Below, piece after piece: positions 1 through 6,923 of a stretch of 37,147 bases of DNA. The position numbers were made by a program, and so were the translations under genes. The first letter of the stretch is position 1. Each line of letters opens with the position of its first letter. Source of the stretch: Planctomycetota bacterium (GTDB taxonomy: Bacteria; Planctomycetota; Phycisphaerae; SM23-33). The notes under the pieces were generated by a model that did not search any database, was not told where the DNA came from, and was given only the letters and a program-made list of their open reading frames with translations. Location of the stretch: the NCBI GenBank assembly GCA_024275995.1, contig JAJRYB010000012.1, positions 1 through 37,147 on the forward strand, read 5' to 3'.

Positions 1-192
1 CCATGAAATAGGCCTTGTATCACAACGTGGGGGGGGTGTCCAGCCACTCGCGCCTCATGCTGTGAGGGACTCTGAATATATTTTTTAAAACATTTTACCA
101 TTTCCTTTGAATTCTCAAGCTCCCAAGCGCATTTGTATGTCGCGATTAACGCCGCCGGATTGAATGCTGAACCAGGTTAAGGAGGCCGGGTT
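1..192. other. Upstream intergenic region, no gene seen
   Basis: No credible coding region is visible. The stretch has a G-run near position 30 and an AT-rich part around 75-115 that could hold the promoter of the following isomerase gene, but I could not pick a convincing -35/-10 pair. A strong ribosome binding site (AAGGAGG) lies at about 179-185, just before the ATG at 193. Confidence 0.5.
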
Positions 193-1044
193 ATGAAGAT
201 AGGTGTTATGGTTGAATCTTTTCGGGCCGGTCTGCGTGGCGGGCTTCAGGCCGCCTGCGAAGTCGGGGCCGATGGCGTGCAGTTATACGCCACCAGCGGC
301 GAAAGCCATCCCGAGAACATGGATGCCGCGGCGCGAGCAGAGCTTAAGAGTCTCATCGCCGATATGGGTCTGGAGCTGGCGGCCGTGTGCGGCGACTTCG
401 GTGGGCACGGGTTTTCCGTAGCCCAGGACAACCCGAAGCGCATCGAAGATTCCAGGAAAGTCGTAGACCTGGCCGTGGAACTGGGCTGCAACGTCGTGAC
501 AACGCACATCGGCGTTGTTCCGGATGATTCCTCGCACCCGCGATATGCGGTAATGCTGGATGCCTGCGGCGAGTTGGCACGCTACGGTGAATCGACCGGG
601 GCGACCTTCGCCATCGAAACCGGACCGGAGCCCGCAGCCGTGCTTCGCAGATTCCTGGACGATATCAATGTTCCCGAAGGACTCGGCGTCAACTTCGATC
701 CTGCCAATCTCGTCATGGTCTGCCGGGATGATATTCCCATGGCGGTTAACCTGCTCGGTCCGTATATCGTCCATACACATGCCAAGGACGGAGTGAACCT
801 GAAACCCGTTGACGCCGAAGCACTTTACGGGGCGTTCGCCGGCGAAGCGACGGAGGGTTTCGATTGGCGGGAATACATCCGGGAAGTGCCTCTGGGTGAA
901 GGCGACGTAGACTTTGAAACATACTTGCCGGCCTTGCGGAAGACCGGTTTTGATGGATACCTGACGATCGAGCGCGAGGCGGGCGACAGTCCGCGCAAAG
1001 ACATCGGGCAGGCTGTGAAATTTCTGAGAGAGCTTCTCGTATAG
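193..1044 (+). CDS. Sugar phosphate isomerase/epimerase (xylose isomerase-like TIM barrel)
   Basis: This 283-residue protein belongs to the AP-endonuclease-2/xylose-isomerase-like TIM-barrel family, which interconverts keto and aldo sugars or epimerises them using a divalent metal in the cytoplasm. The likely metal ligands are visible: Glu142 (IETGPEP), Asp169 (NFDPANL), His194/His196 (HTHAKDG) and Glu260 (LTIERE). His105 probably also lies in the active site. Length is normal for the family. The start is set by a strong AAGGAGG 7-8 bases upstream. The next gene, a Gfo/Idh/MocA dehydrogenase, begins about 20 bases after the stop, so the two are probably cotranscribed and act on the same sugar or polyol (for example inositol-like) pathway. 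The exact substrate cannot be told from sequence, and no transporter or regulator sits next to the pair. Confidence 0.88.
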   Translation: MKIGVMVESFRAGLRGGLQAACEVGADGVQLYATSGESHPENMDAAARAELKSLIADMGLELAAVCGDFGGHGFSVAQDNPKRIEDSRKVVDLAVELGCNVVTTHIGVVPDDSSHPRYAVMLDACGELARYGESTGATFAIETGPEPAAVLRRFLDDINVPEGLGVNFDPANLVMVCRDDIPMAVNLLGPYIVHTHAKDGVNLKPVDAEALYGAFAGEATEGFDWREYIREVPLGEGDVDFETYLPALRKTGFDGYLTIEREAGDSPRKDIGQAVKFLRELLV

Positions 1045-1065
1045 GAAATGAAGGAAAAAAACATT

Positions 1066-2124
1066 ATGGCTGACAAGCTGAAGGTCGGAATCATCGGCAT
1101 CGGCGCCATCGGGGCTATCCATGCCGACGCTTACCGGGCAACGGGCGAGGCGGACCTCGTAGCAATTTGCGACGTGAATGCCGATCGGCTCGCATCCGAG
1201 GGCGAGCGTCTGGGTGTGAAACATCGGCTGAGTGATTACCGGGATCTGCTGAAAGTGGACGTGGATGCCGTGAGCGTGTGCGTAGGCAACGCACTGCACA
1301 GGGAGGTGGCAATCGCGTCGCTGGAGGCCGGTAAACACGTGCTGCTTGAAAAGCCCATGGCGCTCAACGCCACGGAAGCGGTCGATATTCAGGCGACGGC
1401 TGAAAAATCATCGGGCGTTCTTCAGATCGCCATGTGCAGACGGCAGCAGCCGCAATCCCAGGTGCTCCGTGATTACATCGCCAAAGGCCTGCTCGGCGAG
1501 ATATATCATATGCGGGCGGTGTTGGTGCGCCGTCGCGGAATCCCCGGACTGGGCGGGTGGTTCACGACGAAAGCCCTCTCCGGCGGCGGACCGATGATCG
1601 ACCTGGGCGTGCATTGGTTCGACCTGTCGATGTGGCTGAGCGGACACTGGAACCCAACCAGCGTCAGTGCCAGAACGTATGCCAAGTTCGGCCCGAAGAT
1701 GGCCGATTATACCTACGTCAGCATGTGGGCGGGTCCGCCGAAGTTTGACGGAACGTGCGATGTGGAAGACTACTCGACCGGTTTCGTGCGCTTCGGCGAA
1801 AAGGCGACGATGAGTTTCGAGATCGCCTGGGCGGCGAATACCGAGACCGAATCCTTCGTCGAGGTCCTTGGCGATAAGGGCGGCGCGAGGCTTTTCGCCG
1901 GGGATCTCCGTATCTACACGGAGCAGAACGGCCGGCTGGTTGACGTCGAGCCAAAGTTCGACGAGAGTGCGAACCATTATGAAGTGCAGGCACAGAAATT
2001 TATCGCCGCATGCCGTGGCGAGCGAGAACCCGCCGCCACGGGCTCCCAGGGTGTGACCGTCATGAAACTCATCGACGCTATTTATGCTTCCAGCAACGCC
2101 GGCGCGGAGGTGGAGATAAAGTAA
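1066..2124 (+). CDS. Gfo/Idh/MocA-family NAD(P)-dependent oxidoreductase
   Basis: This 352-residue protein is a Gfo/Idh/MocA-type dehydrogenase, which oxidises or reduces a hydroxyl or keto group of a sugar or inositol with NAD(P). The N-terminal Rossmann fold has the glycine motif GIGAIGAIHA (residues 11-20), followed by the family motif EKP (95-97) that holds the lysine near the nicotinamide. The C-terminal domain carries GGGPMIDLGVHWFD with Asp179 and His183, the usual catalytic pair. An in-frame ATG exists at 1048, but the start at 1066 is preferred because the AAGGAAA just before it is well placed and the Rossmann strand then begins at the normal distance. It follows the isomerase gene closely, so the two probably form one operon. 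The substrate is unknown. Confidence 0.9.
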   Translation: MADKLKVGIIGIGAIGAIHADAYRATGEADLVAICDVNADRLASEGERLGVKHRLSDYRDLLKVDVDAVSVCVGNALHREVAIASLEAGKHVLLEKPMALNATEAVDIQATAEKSSGVLQIAMCRRQQPQSQVLRDYIAKGLLGEIYHMRAVLVRRRGIPGLGGWFTTKALSGGGPMIDLGVHWFDLSMWLSGHWNPTSVSARTYAKFGPKMADYTYVSMWAGPPKFDGTCDVEDYSTGFVRFGEKATMSFEIAWAANTETESFVEVLGDKGGARLFAGDLRIYTEQNGRLVDVEPKFDESANHYEVQAQKFIAACRGEREPAATGSQGVTVMKLIDAIYASSNAGAEVEIK

Positions 2125-2178
2125 AAACGCGTGCGGCGCGATCGATGCCCTTGAAACCTTCGTCCGTGTCGAGGACTG
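2125..2178. other. Short gap at the junction of host genes and phage-like block
   Basis: Fifty-four bases separate the convergent stops of the dehydrogenase and the last gene of the phage-like block. I see no tRNA end, integrase or obvious attachment repeat here, and no match to the other boundary near 16.7-16.96 kb. Confidence 0.4.
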
Positions 2179-2400
2179 TTATTCGCTCCGGCCGGACCAG
2201 GAGTCCCTGTCCACCTCCGCTTCGATCTTGCCGTAACCCAGCGCTGCCAGGAGCAGCGTGAGAAGGGCGGCCATGCGCGTAGCCGCGGTGACGAAGGCGG
2301 ATTCGTGTTCCGGATAAAAGAGGGCGACGACGGCGGCGATCTGCACCGCTATGGCTGTGAGAAACTTGCGGGACGAAAGACGCTGAAGGAATGAACGCAT
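2179..2400 (-). CDS. Small two-helix membrane protein, holin-like
   Basis: A 73-residue protein with two hydrophobic segments (about residues 12-28 and 44-58) separated by a short charged turn, and a charged C-terminal tail. This layout, and its place at the 3' end of a phage structural operon, resembles class II holins, which open the inner membrane during lysis. Recognition rests on topology and context, not on a family motif. The start at 2400 is chosen over an upstream ATG because AGGAG lies at the right distance before it. No endolysin gene is next to it. It could also be a packaging-unrelated small membrane protein. Confidence 0.55.
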   Translation of the reverse strand: MRSFLQRLSSRKFLTAIAVQIAAVVALFYPEHESAFVTAATRMAALLTLLLAALGYGKIEAEVDRDSWSGRSE

Positions 2401-2404
2401 GTGT

Positions 2405-2505
2405 ATTCTCCTGTTTTTTTTTGAGATCTGCAATTTGATATTTGAGATTTAATACATGCCTGCGGCAGGCGGGTCCGAGATTTGAAATTTGAAATTTCGG
2501 GTTTG
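2405..2505. repeat. Dispersed ATTTGAAATTT-type AT-rich repeat
   Basis: Runs of GATTTGAAATTTGAAATTTC and relatives surround a CCTGCGGCAGG palindrome near 2459-2469. The same word family recurs at 28035-28048, 36335-36395 and 36698-36728, so it is a host-wide dispersed repeat. Here it lies between two phage-like genes. Confidence 0.6.
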
Positions 2506-2763
2506 TTACATCGTCAGCAATGCCGCCACGACGGGACCGGCCAAATCGAGCAGGCGGTTAAGCAGATCGAGTTCATTGCGTCCAGCGTGGTATGCCGAAA
2601 CCGCCTGTCGAAACTCATCGCTCTGGCGAATGGAAGTGGCGGCGCGTTCGGTCAGCGTAATGCGGTCGATCACGGTAGAGAGTGACGGATGTTCTCTCGC
2701 CCATACGTCGAAGGTCTGCTGAACGGCGCGAACGATCATCTGCTGGACCATTTCATCGGGCAT
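2506..2763 (-). CDS. Small helical hypothetical protein of the phage-like block
   Basis: An 85-residue, mostly helical protein with no recognised domain. The C-terminus (DLAGPVVAALLTM) is hydrophobic and could be a membrane-associating helix. An in-frame ATG lies further upstream at 2814, but the start at 2763 is preferred because AGGAGA sits about 9 bases before it and because it avoids overlap with the preceding lipoprotein gene. It belongs to the run of small genes that ends the phage-like operon. Function unknown. Confidence 0.55.
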   Translation of the reverse strand: MPDEMVQQMIVRAVQQTFDVWAREHPSLSTVIDRITLTERAATSIRQSDEFRQAVSAYHAGRNELDLLNRLLDLAGPVVAALLTM

Positions 2764-2800
2764 TGCTGTGTCTCCTGTTTCTTGTGAAGTTTTCGATGCG

Positions 2801-3307
2801 CTACTTGCGGTCATCCGTTTTGACGATCGCCTGCTGGACGGAAAGAAGGTGCTGCCTGATGCGCTCTGTCACGTTGAGTTGGCGAATGACAAGTTCCGAG
2901 GCCATCTCCAACGATTCGTCGGCCGCCTTGAGATTGTCCAGGCGCTTGGCGTGGGCCGCCTCCGCGGAGCGAACCTGCTCCGCGATTAGCCCGCGAGCGG
3001 CGGTGTAACCCTTTCTCGCAGAAATTACCCATTCGCCCGTCAGTGTAAGGCTCTTGCCCTGGGCGTCCTTGATCTGTCCAGCAGCCACCAGGCGAACGTC
3101 GTTGTCAAACGCATGGTCCAGCGCATTGGCTTGTGCGTGAAGGTTGCGGACGATCTCATCGTGCTGGGCGATCTGCCCTTCCCTGGCGCCGGAGATCGCC
3201 TTGCGCGCTACGGTGATCAGTTGCAACGTACTCGCCGGGGCGGTGCAACCCGATAGAAACAACGACAGCGGAAGGATTATCGAAGCATATTTACCGAGTG
3301 TTGACAT
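2801..3307 (-). CDS. Predicted lipoprotein, spanin-like position
   Basis: A 168-residue protein with a clear lipoprotein signal: a short basic N-terminus, the hydrophobic stretch IILPLSLFL and the lipobox LSGC, with the lipidated cysteine near residue 21. The mature part is predicted to be largely helical with several charged heptad-like stretches. In phage lysis cassettes an outer-membrane lipoprotein often acts as o-spanin, and here it directly follows a small one-helix membrane protein that could be a partner. That role is inferred from context only, and the protein is longer than typical o-spanins. The start at 3307 has AGGAG upstream and overlaps the end of the preceding gene by 17 bases, suggesting coupled translation. 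Confidence 0.72.
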   Translation of the reverse strand: MSTLGKYASIILPLSLFLSGCTAPASTLQLITVARKAISGAREGQIAQHDEIVRNLHAQANALDHAFDNDVRLVAAGQIKDAQGKSLTLTGEWVISARKGYTAARGLIAEQVRSAEAAHAKRLDNLKAADESLEMASELVIRQLNVTERIRQHLLSVQQAIVKTDDRK

Positions 3308-3560
3308 GATGAAGCTCCTGTCGGAAATCTTTGACAGCGTCACAGAGTTCCCGTTGAATTTCGTTGAATCTCGTCATCGCGGTCGTGTTCTGTTCGACAA
3401 CGTGCGTGAGCTTGCTGAGGCGTTCTTCATCGCGCATGATCCGCCCGTGCGCATCGCCCAGTTGTTCTTCACGAAGCCGGCTGAGCTTGCGCTCCCACAG
3501 CCACATCGCCCCCATAAGCCCGGCCGCGCCGAAGCTCGCAAGATCCGCAATAAGCGCCAT
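3291..3560 (-). CDS. Small membrane-anchored coiled-coil protein, UviB/BhlA or i-spanin-like
   Basis: An 89-residue protein with one N-terminal transmembrane helix (about residues 5-22) and a long charged helix that looks like a coiled coil (24-85). This matches the layout of BhlA/UviB holin-like proteins and of inner-membrane spanins. The ATG at 3560 lies 21 bases after the previous gene and the end overlaps the lipoprotein start. The reading frame is open well upstream, but that extension runs antiparallel through a neighbouring gene in another frame and has Arg-rich, low-complexity composition, so it is rejected. Function is inferred from topology and position. Confidence 0.6.
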   Translation of the reverse strand: MALIADLASFGAAGLMGAMWLWERKLSRLREEQLGDAHGRIMRDEERLSKLTHVVEQNTTAMTRFNEIQRELCDAVKDFRQELHHVNTR

Positions 3561-3580
3561 TGTTCCCACGTCTACACCTT

Positions 3581-4627
3581 TCAATTCGGCGGGCTGTCCA
3601 GATCGAACTCGACGATGGCCCGTCCTGTAATGCCGATCGTCTCCGTACCCGTGTCGCTTCTTTGGACCAGGAAATTCTGTTCCGCGCCGTCGATCATCGT
3701 CTGCAATGCATTCGTGACGGACGATCCGGACAATGTGCCCGCCGTGCCTGCGGTAAGGGTTGTTGAACCGATGAACTCGGCGTCGTCGGCGCCCGACGCG
3801 CCTGGCACGCTCCATGTGAGCGATGCGCCCGGGGCATATTCGTTCCAGGTCGGCAAGTCCTGATCGAAATCCAGCGGGCGCAGGCAGCGATAAACGCCCA
3901 CTTCGCAATCGCTGTCCGCTGTCAGCTCGATGAAACTTCCGGGGCGAACCGTGACGTTCGTCAGCCCTTTCGCTGGCTCCTCGCCGGTTCGAAGAATCGC
4001 GAAACCCAGGCTTCGAAGCTCGTTCATACCGTTGTTCGCGATCGCCTCGCCAATCCAGGGCGTCTCCGGCAGGACGGAAAATATGCCGGCTGAAAAATAA
4101 ATCGGTAGTTCCCATCGACCTCGCCGCATCCATTCGACGGACTGGCGAAGCTCATTCACATGCACCGCGCGGATATGATCCTGTCCGGCCAGAAGGTCCA
4201 CGTCAGTCCAGTCGGAGGTGCCATTGAGCTTTTGAAAGAGGCCCACTTGACCTTCCTGGACGCCCCCTGTTCCTGTGACGATTATTTTGCCCTCGTCGCT
4301 ATCCTGCTCCGGCCACAGCCAGGCCATCGCTTCGGGCGTGGGGGGCGATCCGCCCATCGAGCCTGTAGCGGGGGAAACAAGCCGGTCCGTCACGATGTAA
4401 CGAAAGTTGTCCGTCGGGTCGGAAGCGGTCGGCGCGAATGTTTCGATACTTACAAACGCGCCGCCTTGAAGTTCTTCGGAAAAGTCCTCCGGCGTGCGAT
4501 ACGTCAGAAGACTTCGGCGGGCCAGGGCCGTTTCGATCTCCATCGCGTCAGATAATTTGACGCGGTGAACGCCGCCTTCGAGGCGGCCCTGCGCGTTTGC
4601 ATTGATCCAGGTGGCTGCGTACGTCAT
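3581..4627 (-). CDS. Phage tail-associated hypothetical protein
   Basis: A 348-residue protein without a recognised family. It is rich in beta-forming, Gly/Thr/Ser segments, particularly the last 120 residues, typical of phage tail-tip or fibre proteins. A central stretch (about 120-200) has a mixed helical pattern. It sits in the tail half of the phage-like operon, 5 bases after a 185-residue gene and followed by the small membrane genes. The start at 4627 follows directly from the previous stop. No catalytic motif is seen. Confidence 0.6.
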   Translation of the reverse strand: MTYAATWINANAQGRLEGGVHRVKLSDAMEIETALARRSLLTYRTPEDFSEELQGGAFVSIETFAPTASDPTDNFRYIVTDRLVSPATGSMGGSPPTPEAMAWLWPEQDSDEGKIIVTGTGGVQEGQVGLFQKLNGTSDWTDVDLLAGQDHIRAVHVNELRQSVEWMRRGRWELPIYFSAGIFSVLPETPWIGEAIANNGMNELRSLGFAILRTGEEPAKGLTNVTVRPGSFIELTADSDCEVGVYRCLRPLDFDQDLPTWNEYAPGASLTWSVPGASGADDAEFIGSTTLTAGTAGTLSGSSVTNALQTMIDGAEQNFLVQRSDTGTETIGITGRAIVEFDLDSPPN

Positions 4628-4632
4628 GGCTT

Positions 4633-5190
4633 TCAGTCCAGGTATTTCGCGTAGACGGGATGGTCGAATACGTACCGCCCCACCGGCGGGTCGCCGTTAT
4701 CCATAAGCACCGTCACGATTACGATCGAGTTGAGTTCCACCGCCGCACCCGATCCCAGCGAGAGTTCCGCCAGGTTGTAGGCGGTGACGTCGGAGGCGCC
4801 GCTTTTGTCGGTGAATGTTCCAGCGCCCGTCGCTATCTGCTCTCTGACTGAATACTCGCCGCTACCCTGCGACGAGATGACACGGGCGGGATACGATGTA
4901 GACCGGCTGGGACGGAGGAACACGATCCACCGACCTTCGACGTCCAGGGCTACGGCATCGGTATTTTCCGGAACCTGGCCGAGCGAGTCAGCCGGCTCGG
5001 CGAGATTGGTTACCGTCAGCGTTTCTTCCTCCGGGCAGACAGTCTGTCCGCTCGAGTCGAACTCGATGGGGCTGGCTTCGTAACGGTTGGCCTGGACGAC
5101 TTCCAGCAGACGGACAAGGCGCAGGCCCGGAGAAGACCCCGCCTGCACCAGACGAGAAAGAGCGTCGTGGAATTGCGCGGTTCGTGACAT
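4633..5190 (-). CDS. Hypothetical protein of the phage tail module
   Basis: A 185-residue protein with an N-terminal helical stretch (residues 1-35) followed by beta-rich sequence with many Val, Thr and Ser residues. No domain is recognised. It starts 2 bases after the stop of the large hub-like gene and is followed after 5 bases by the 348-residue gene, so all three are surely cotranscribed and probably assemble in the same tail or adsorption structure. Confidence 0.6.
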   Translation of the reverse strand: MSRTAQFHDALSRLVQAGSSPGLRLVRLLEVVQANRYEASPIEFDSSGQTVCPEEETLTVTNLAEPADSLGQVPENTDAVALDVEGRWIVFLRPSRSTSYPARVISSQGSGEYSVREQIATGAGTFTDKSGASDVTAYNLAELSLGSGAAVELNSIVIVTVLMDNGDPPVGRYVFDHPVYAKYLD

Positions 5191-5192
5191 GA

Positions 5193-6923
5193 TTATCCTC
5201 GTATCGTGAGGGTCGTGCTTTGGATGCGGCCGTATTCGTGTCGAACGGAATGAACGTAAGGCCGCTTATCGAGACTGGACGCCAGCTCGAGCAATCGTCC
5301 ATCCACTCGCTCGACGATGTCGCCCACGTGGTATGAACAGTTGATCCAGCCGAGAGACAGCTTTGCTTCCGTAGCCGATGCAAACGCCTCGGCGCGGCGC
5401 AGAGCGAGGCGATGTAACACGTCAGTATCGTCCTTTTCTACCGCCGGATCGGCACCAATGTTGTGGAAGACGCTCGACTCGCAGACATGCCGGAATTCTC
5501 CGACACCGGGGAACTTGACTACCTCACGGGCAGTGCCCCCGTCGCCCTTGATCGCCACCGTCAGGCGCGTGTCGGCCTGGATGGCGGCGGTCACGCGAAC
5601 TTGAACTTCATGTGCCGCAGCTGCTTCAAAATAGTCGCCGGGCAGCTCGTCGCCTCCGAGATACACCGTGCATTCGTCCCTGGAAACCCAGACCGGCCCT
5701 TCCCACCTGCGCCAGGGCTTGCTCTCGCCGCATCGGTACTCGACAACCGTTCCAAGGCTTCTTCCCGAGATGTCCTGTGAAATACACGGAAGGAATTTTC
5801 GCGGCTGCGATGTCAGGAAGTCCGACGGGCTGATATCGGCGAAACTGAAAAGAGGCGCGCTCCATGGATTTTCGCTGTAGCGGCCGTGCTCGTTCAGGAT
5901 CCATTTCCGATAGACATCCGCGACCGCGGAAAAATCTTCGGAATCGCTGCGAACGAAGTCCCGCCATCGCGACGTTTCCGAGTAGCTGTCCCAGCCCGGA
6001 AAGAGATCGAAAGTGGATTCGTAGAGCTTGGGTTTTCCCATCGCGATGAGACCCTGTCGGGAGGGACGCCGTGCAAAAGTGATCTTCCCGCGATGGAGAT
6101 TGGTTTTCTTGAGATCCAGTTGATTGCCGTTTGGCTGCAGGCGAACGCTGCGACGCTGCCCGCCCCTGCCGGGCCTGAAAAAGACAAGTCCCAGCTTCGT
6201 TCGCGAGGTGCGCAGGTCCAGACCGGCCGAATTCGCGACCTTCATGATTGCCTGGACTATCGACATTCCGCTCAAGTTTTCCGTGCCGAGTGGCATTTCT
6301 TCCGTGAGCGTTTCGAGTTCGGACAACGATGGAACGTGAACGTAGGGGGGTATCGCCGCGGCGAGCAGGTATGCCAGAGCGTCTGCGGCGGACCACAGGC
6401 GTCCTGTTGGCGACGAACTGAACACGCGCGTTGTTCTTTCGTTCAGTTCCACCTGTTCGTCGCTAGCCGGCAAAGAGTCGCTTTCGTTAAATCGAATATC
6501 GGCGTTTTCGACATGCACCAGTGACGAGGACTCCATGTGCCATCGTCCTGACAGGTTGGCATTCAGCAACCGGCAGAGTTGGTGTTCCACTTCCGCCGCG
6601 TATTGCTGATCGGGCCCGACTCGTATGACCTGACGGCTGACGATTCCAGGTAGTTCGATCGCCGCGGGGCGCGGTGCGGGACGGATCAGCACCTTCGTCC
6701 CGACGGGAGGCAGGAAGTTTTTGTCCTCGACTGTTGTTGAACCATCGGGCGACATGTGGCCTTTAACGACAAGCCTCGCACGTGCGAATATCGGTGCCGG
6801 CAGAAACTCCCACTCCGTGACGAGAAGGTCGCGACGTCGCATGCCGTTGACGTAGACACGGGCAGGCCGGCACTTGATGATTGTGGCTTGCTCCGATGGT
6901 GGATTGATTGTCAGCGAGATCAC
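5193..6923 (-). CDS. Phage tail hub/baseplate-like protein
   Basis: A 576-residue protein I read as a tail hub candidate. The N-terminal 250 residues have the beta-rich, alternating pattern of gp27/gp44-like hubs, including a segment about a property of the axis (VGTKVLIRPAP, then PGIVSRQVIRVG). A helical part near 170-250 (SAADALAYLLAAA, SIVQAIMKVANSAGL) resembles the hub motif in which a pseudo-helical element asks for a binding site. The C-terminus (about 490-576) ends in beta strands (HSVRHEYGRIQSTTLTI). The start codon is GTG at 6921-6923, overlapping the stop of the 719-residue gene as GTGA, which indicates translational coupling. The hub assignment rests on pattern and gene order only. 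Confidence 0.5.
   Translation of the reverse strand: MISLTINPPSEQATIIKCRPARVYVNGMRRRDLLVTEWEFLPAPIFARARLVVKGHMSPDGSTTVEDKNFLPPVGTKVLIRPAPRPAAIELPGIVSRQVIRVGPDQQYAAEVEHQLCRLLNANLSGRWHMESSSLVHVENADIRFNESDSLPASDEQVELNERTTRVFSSSPTGRLWSAADALAYLLAAAIPPYVHVPSLSELETLTEEMPLGTENLSGMSIVQAIMKVANSAGLDLRTSRTKLGLVFFRPGRGGQRRSVRLQPNGNQLDLKKTNLHRGKITFARRPSRQGLIAMGKPKLYESTFDLFPGWDSYSETSRWRDFVRSDSEDFSAVADVYRKWILNEHGRYSENPWSAPLFSFADISPSDFLTSQPRKFLPCISQDISGRSLGTVVEYRCGESKPWRRWEGPVWVSRDECTVYLGGDELPGDYFEAAAAHEVQVRVTAAIQADTRLTVAIKGDGGTAREVVKFPGVGEFRHVCESSVFHNIGADPAVEKDDTDVLHRLALRRAEAFASATEAKLSLGWINCSYHVGDIVERVDGRLLELASSLDKRPYVHSVRHEYGRIQSTTLTIRG

Noticed and set aside
283-1338. A 351-codon open frame on the minus strand across the isomerase gene
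   Set aside because: It runs antisense to two well-supported genes, has His/Arg-rich composition typical of shadow frames and has no family likeness.
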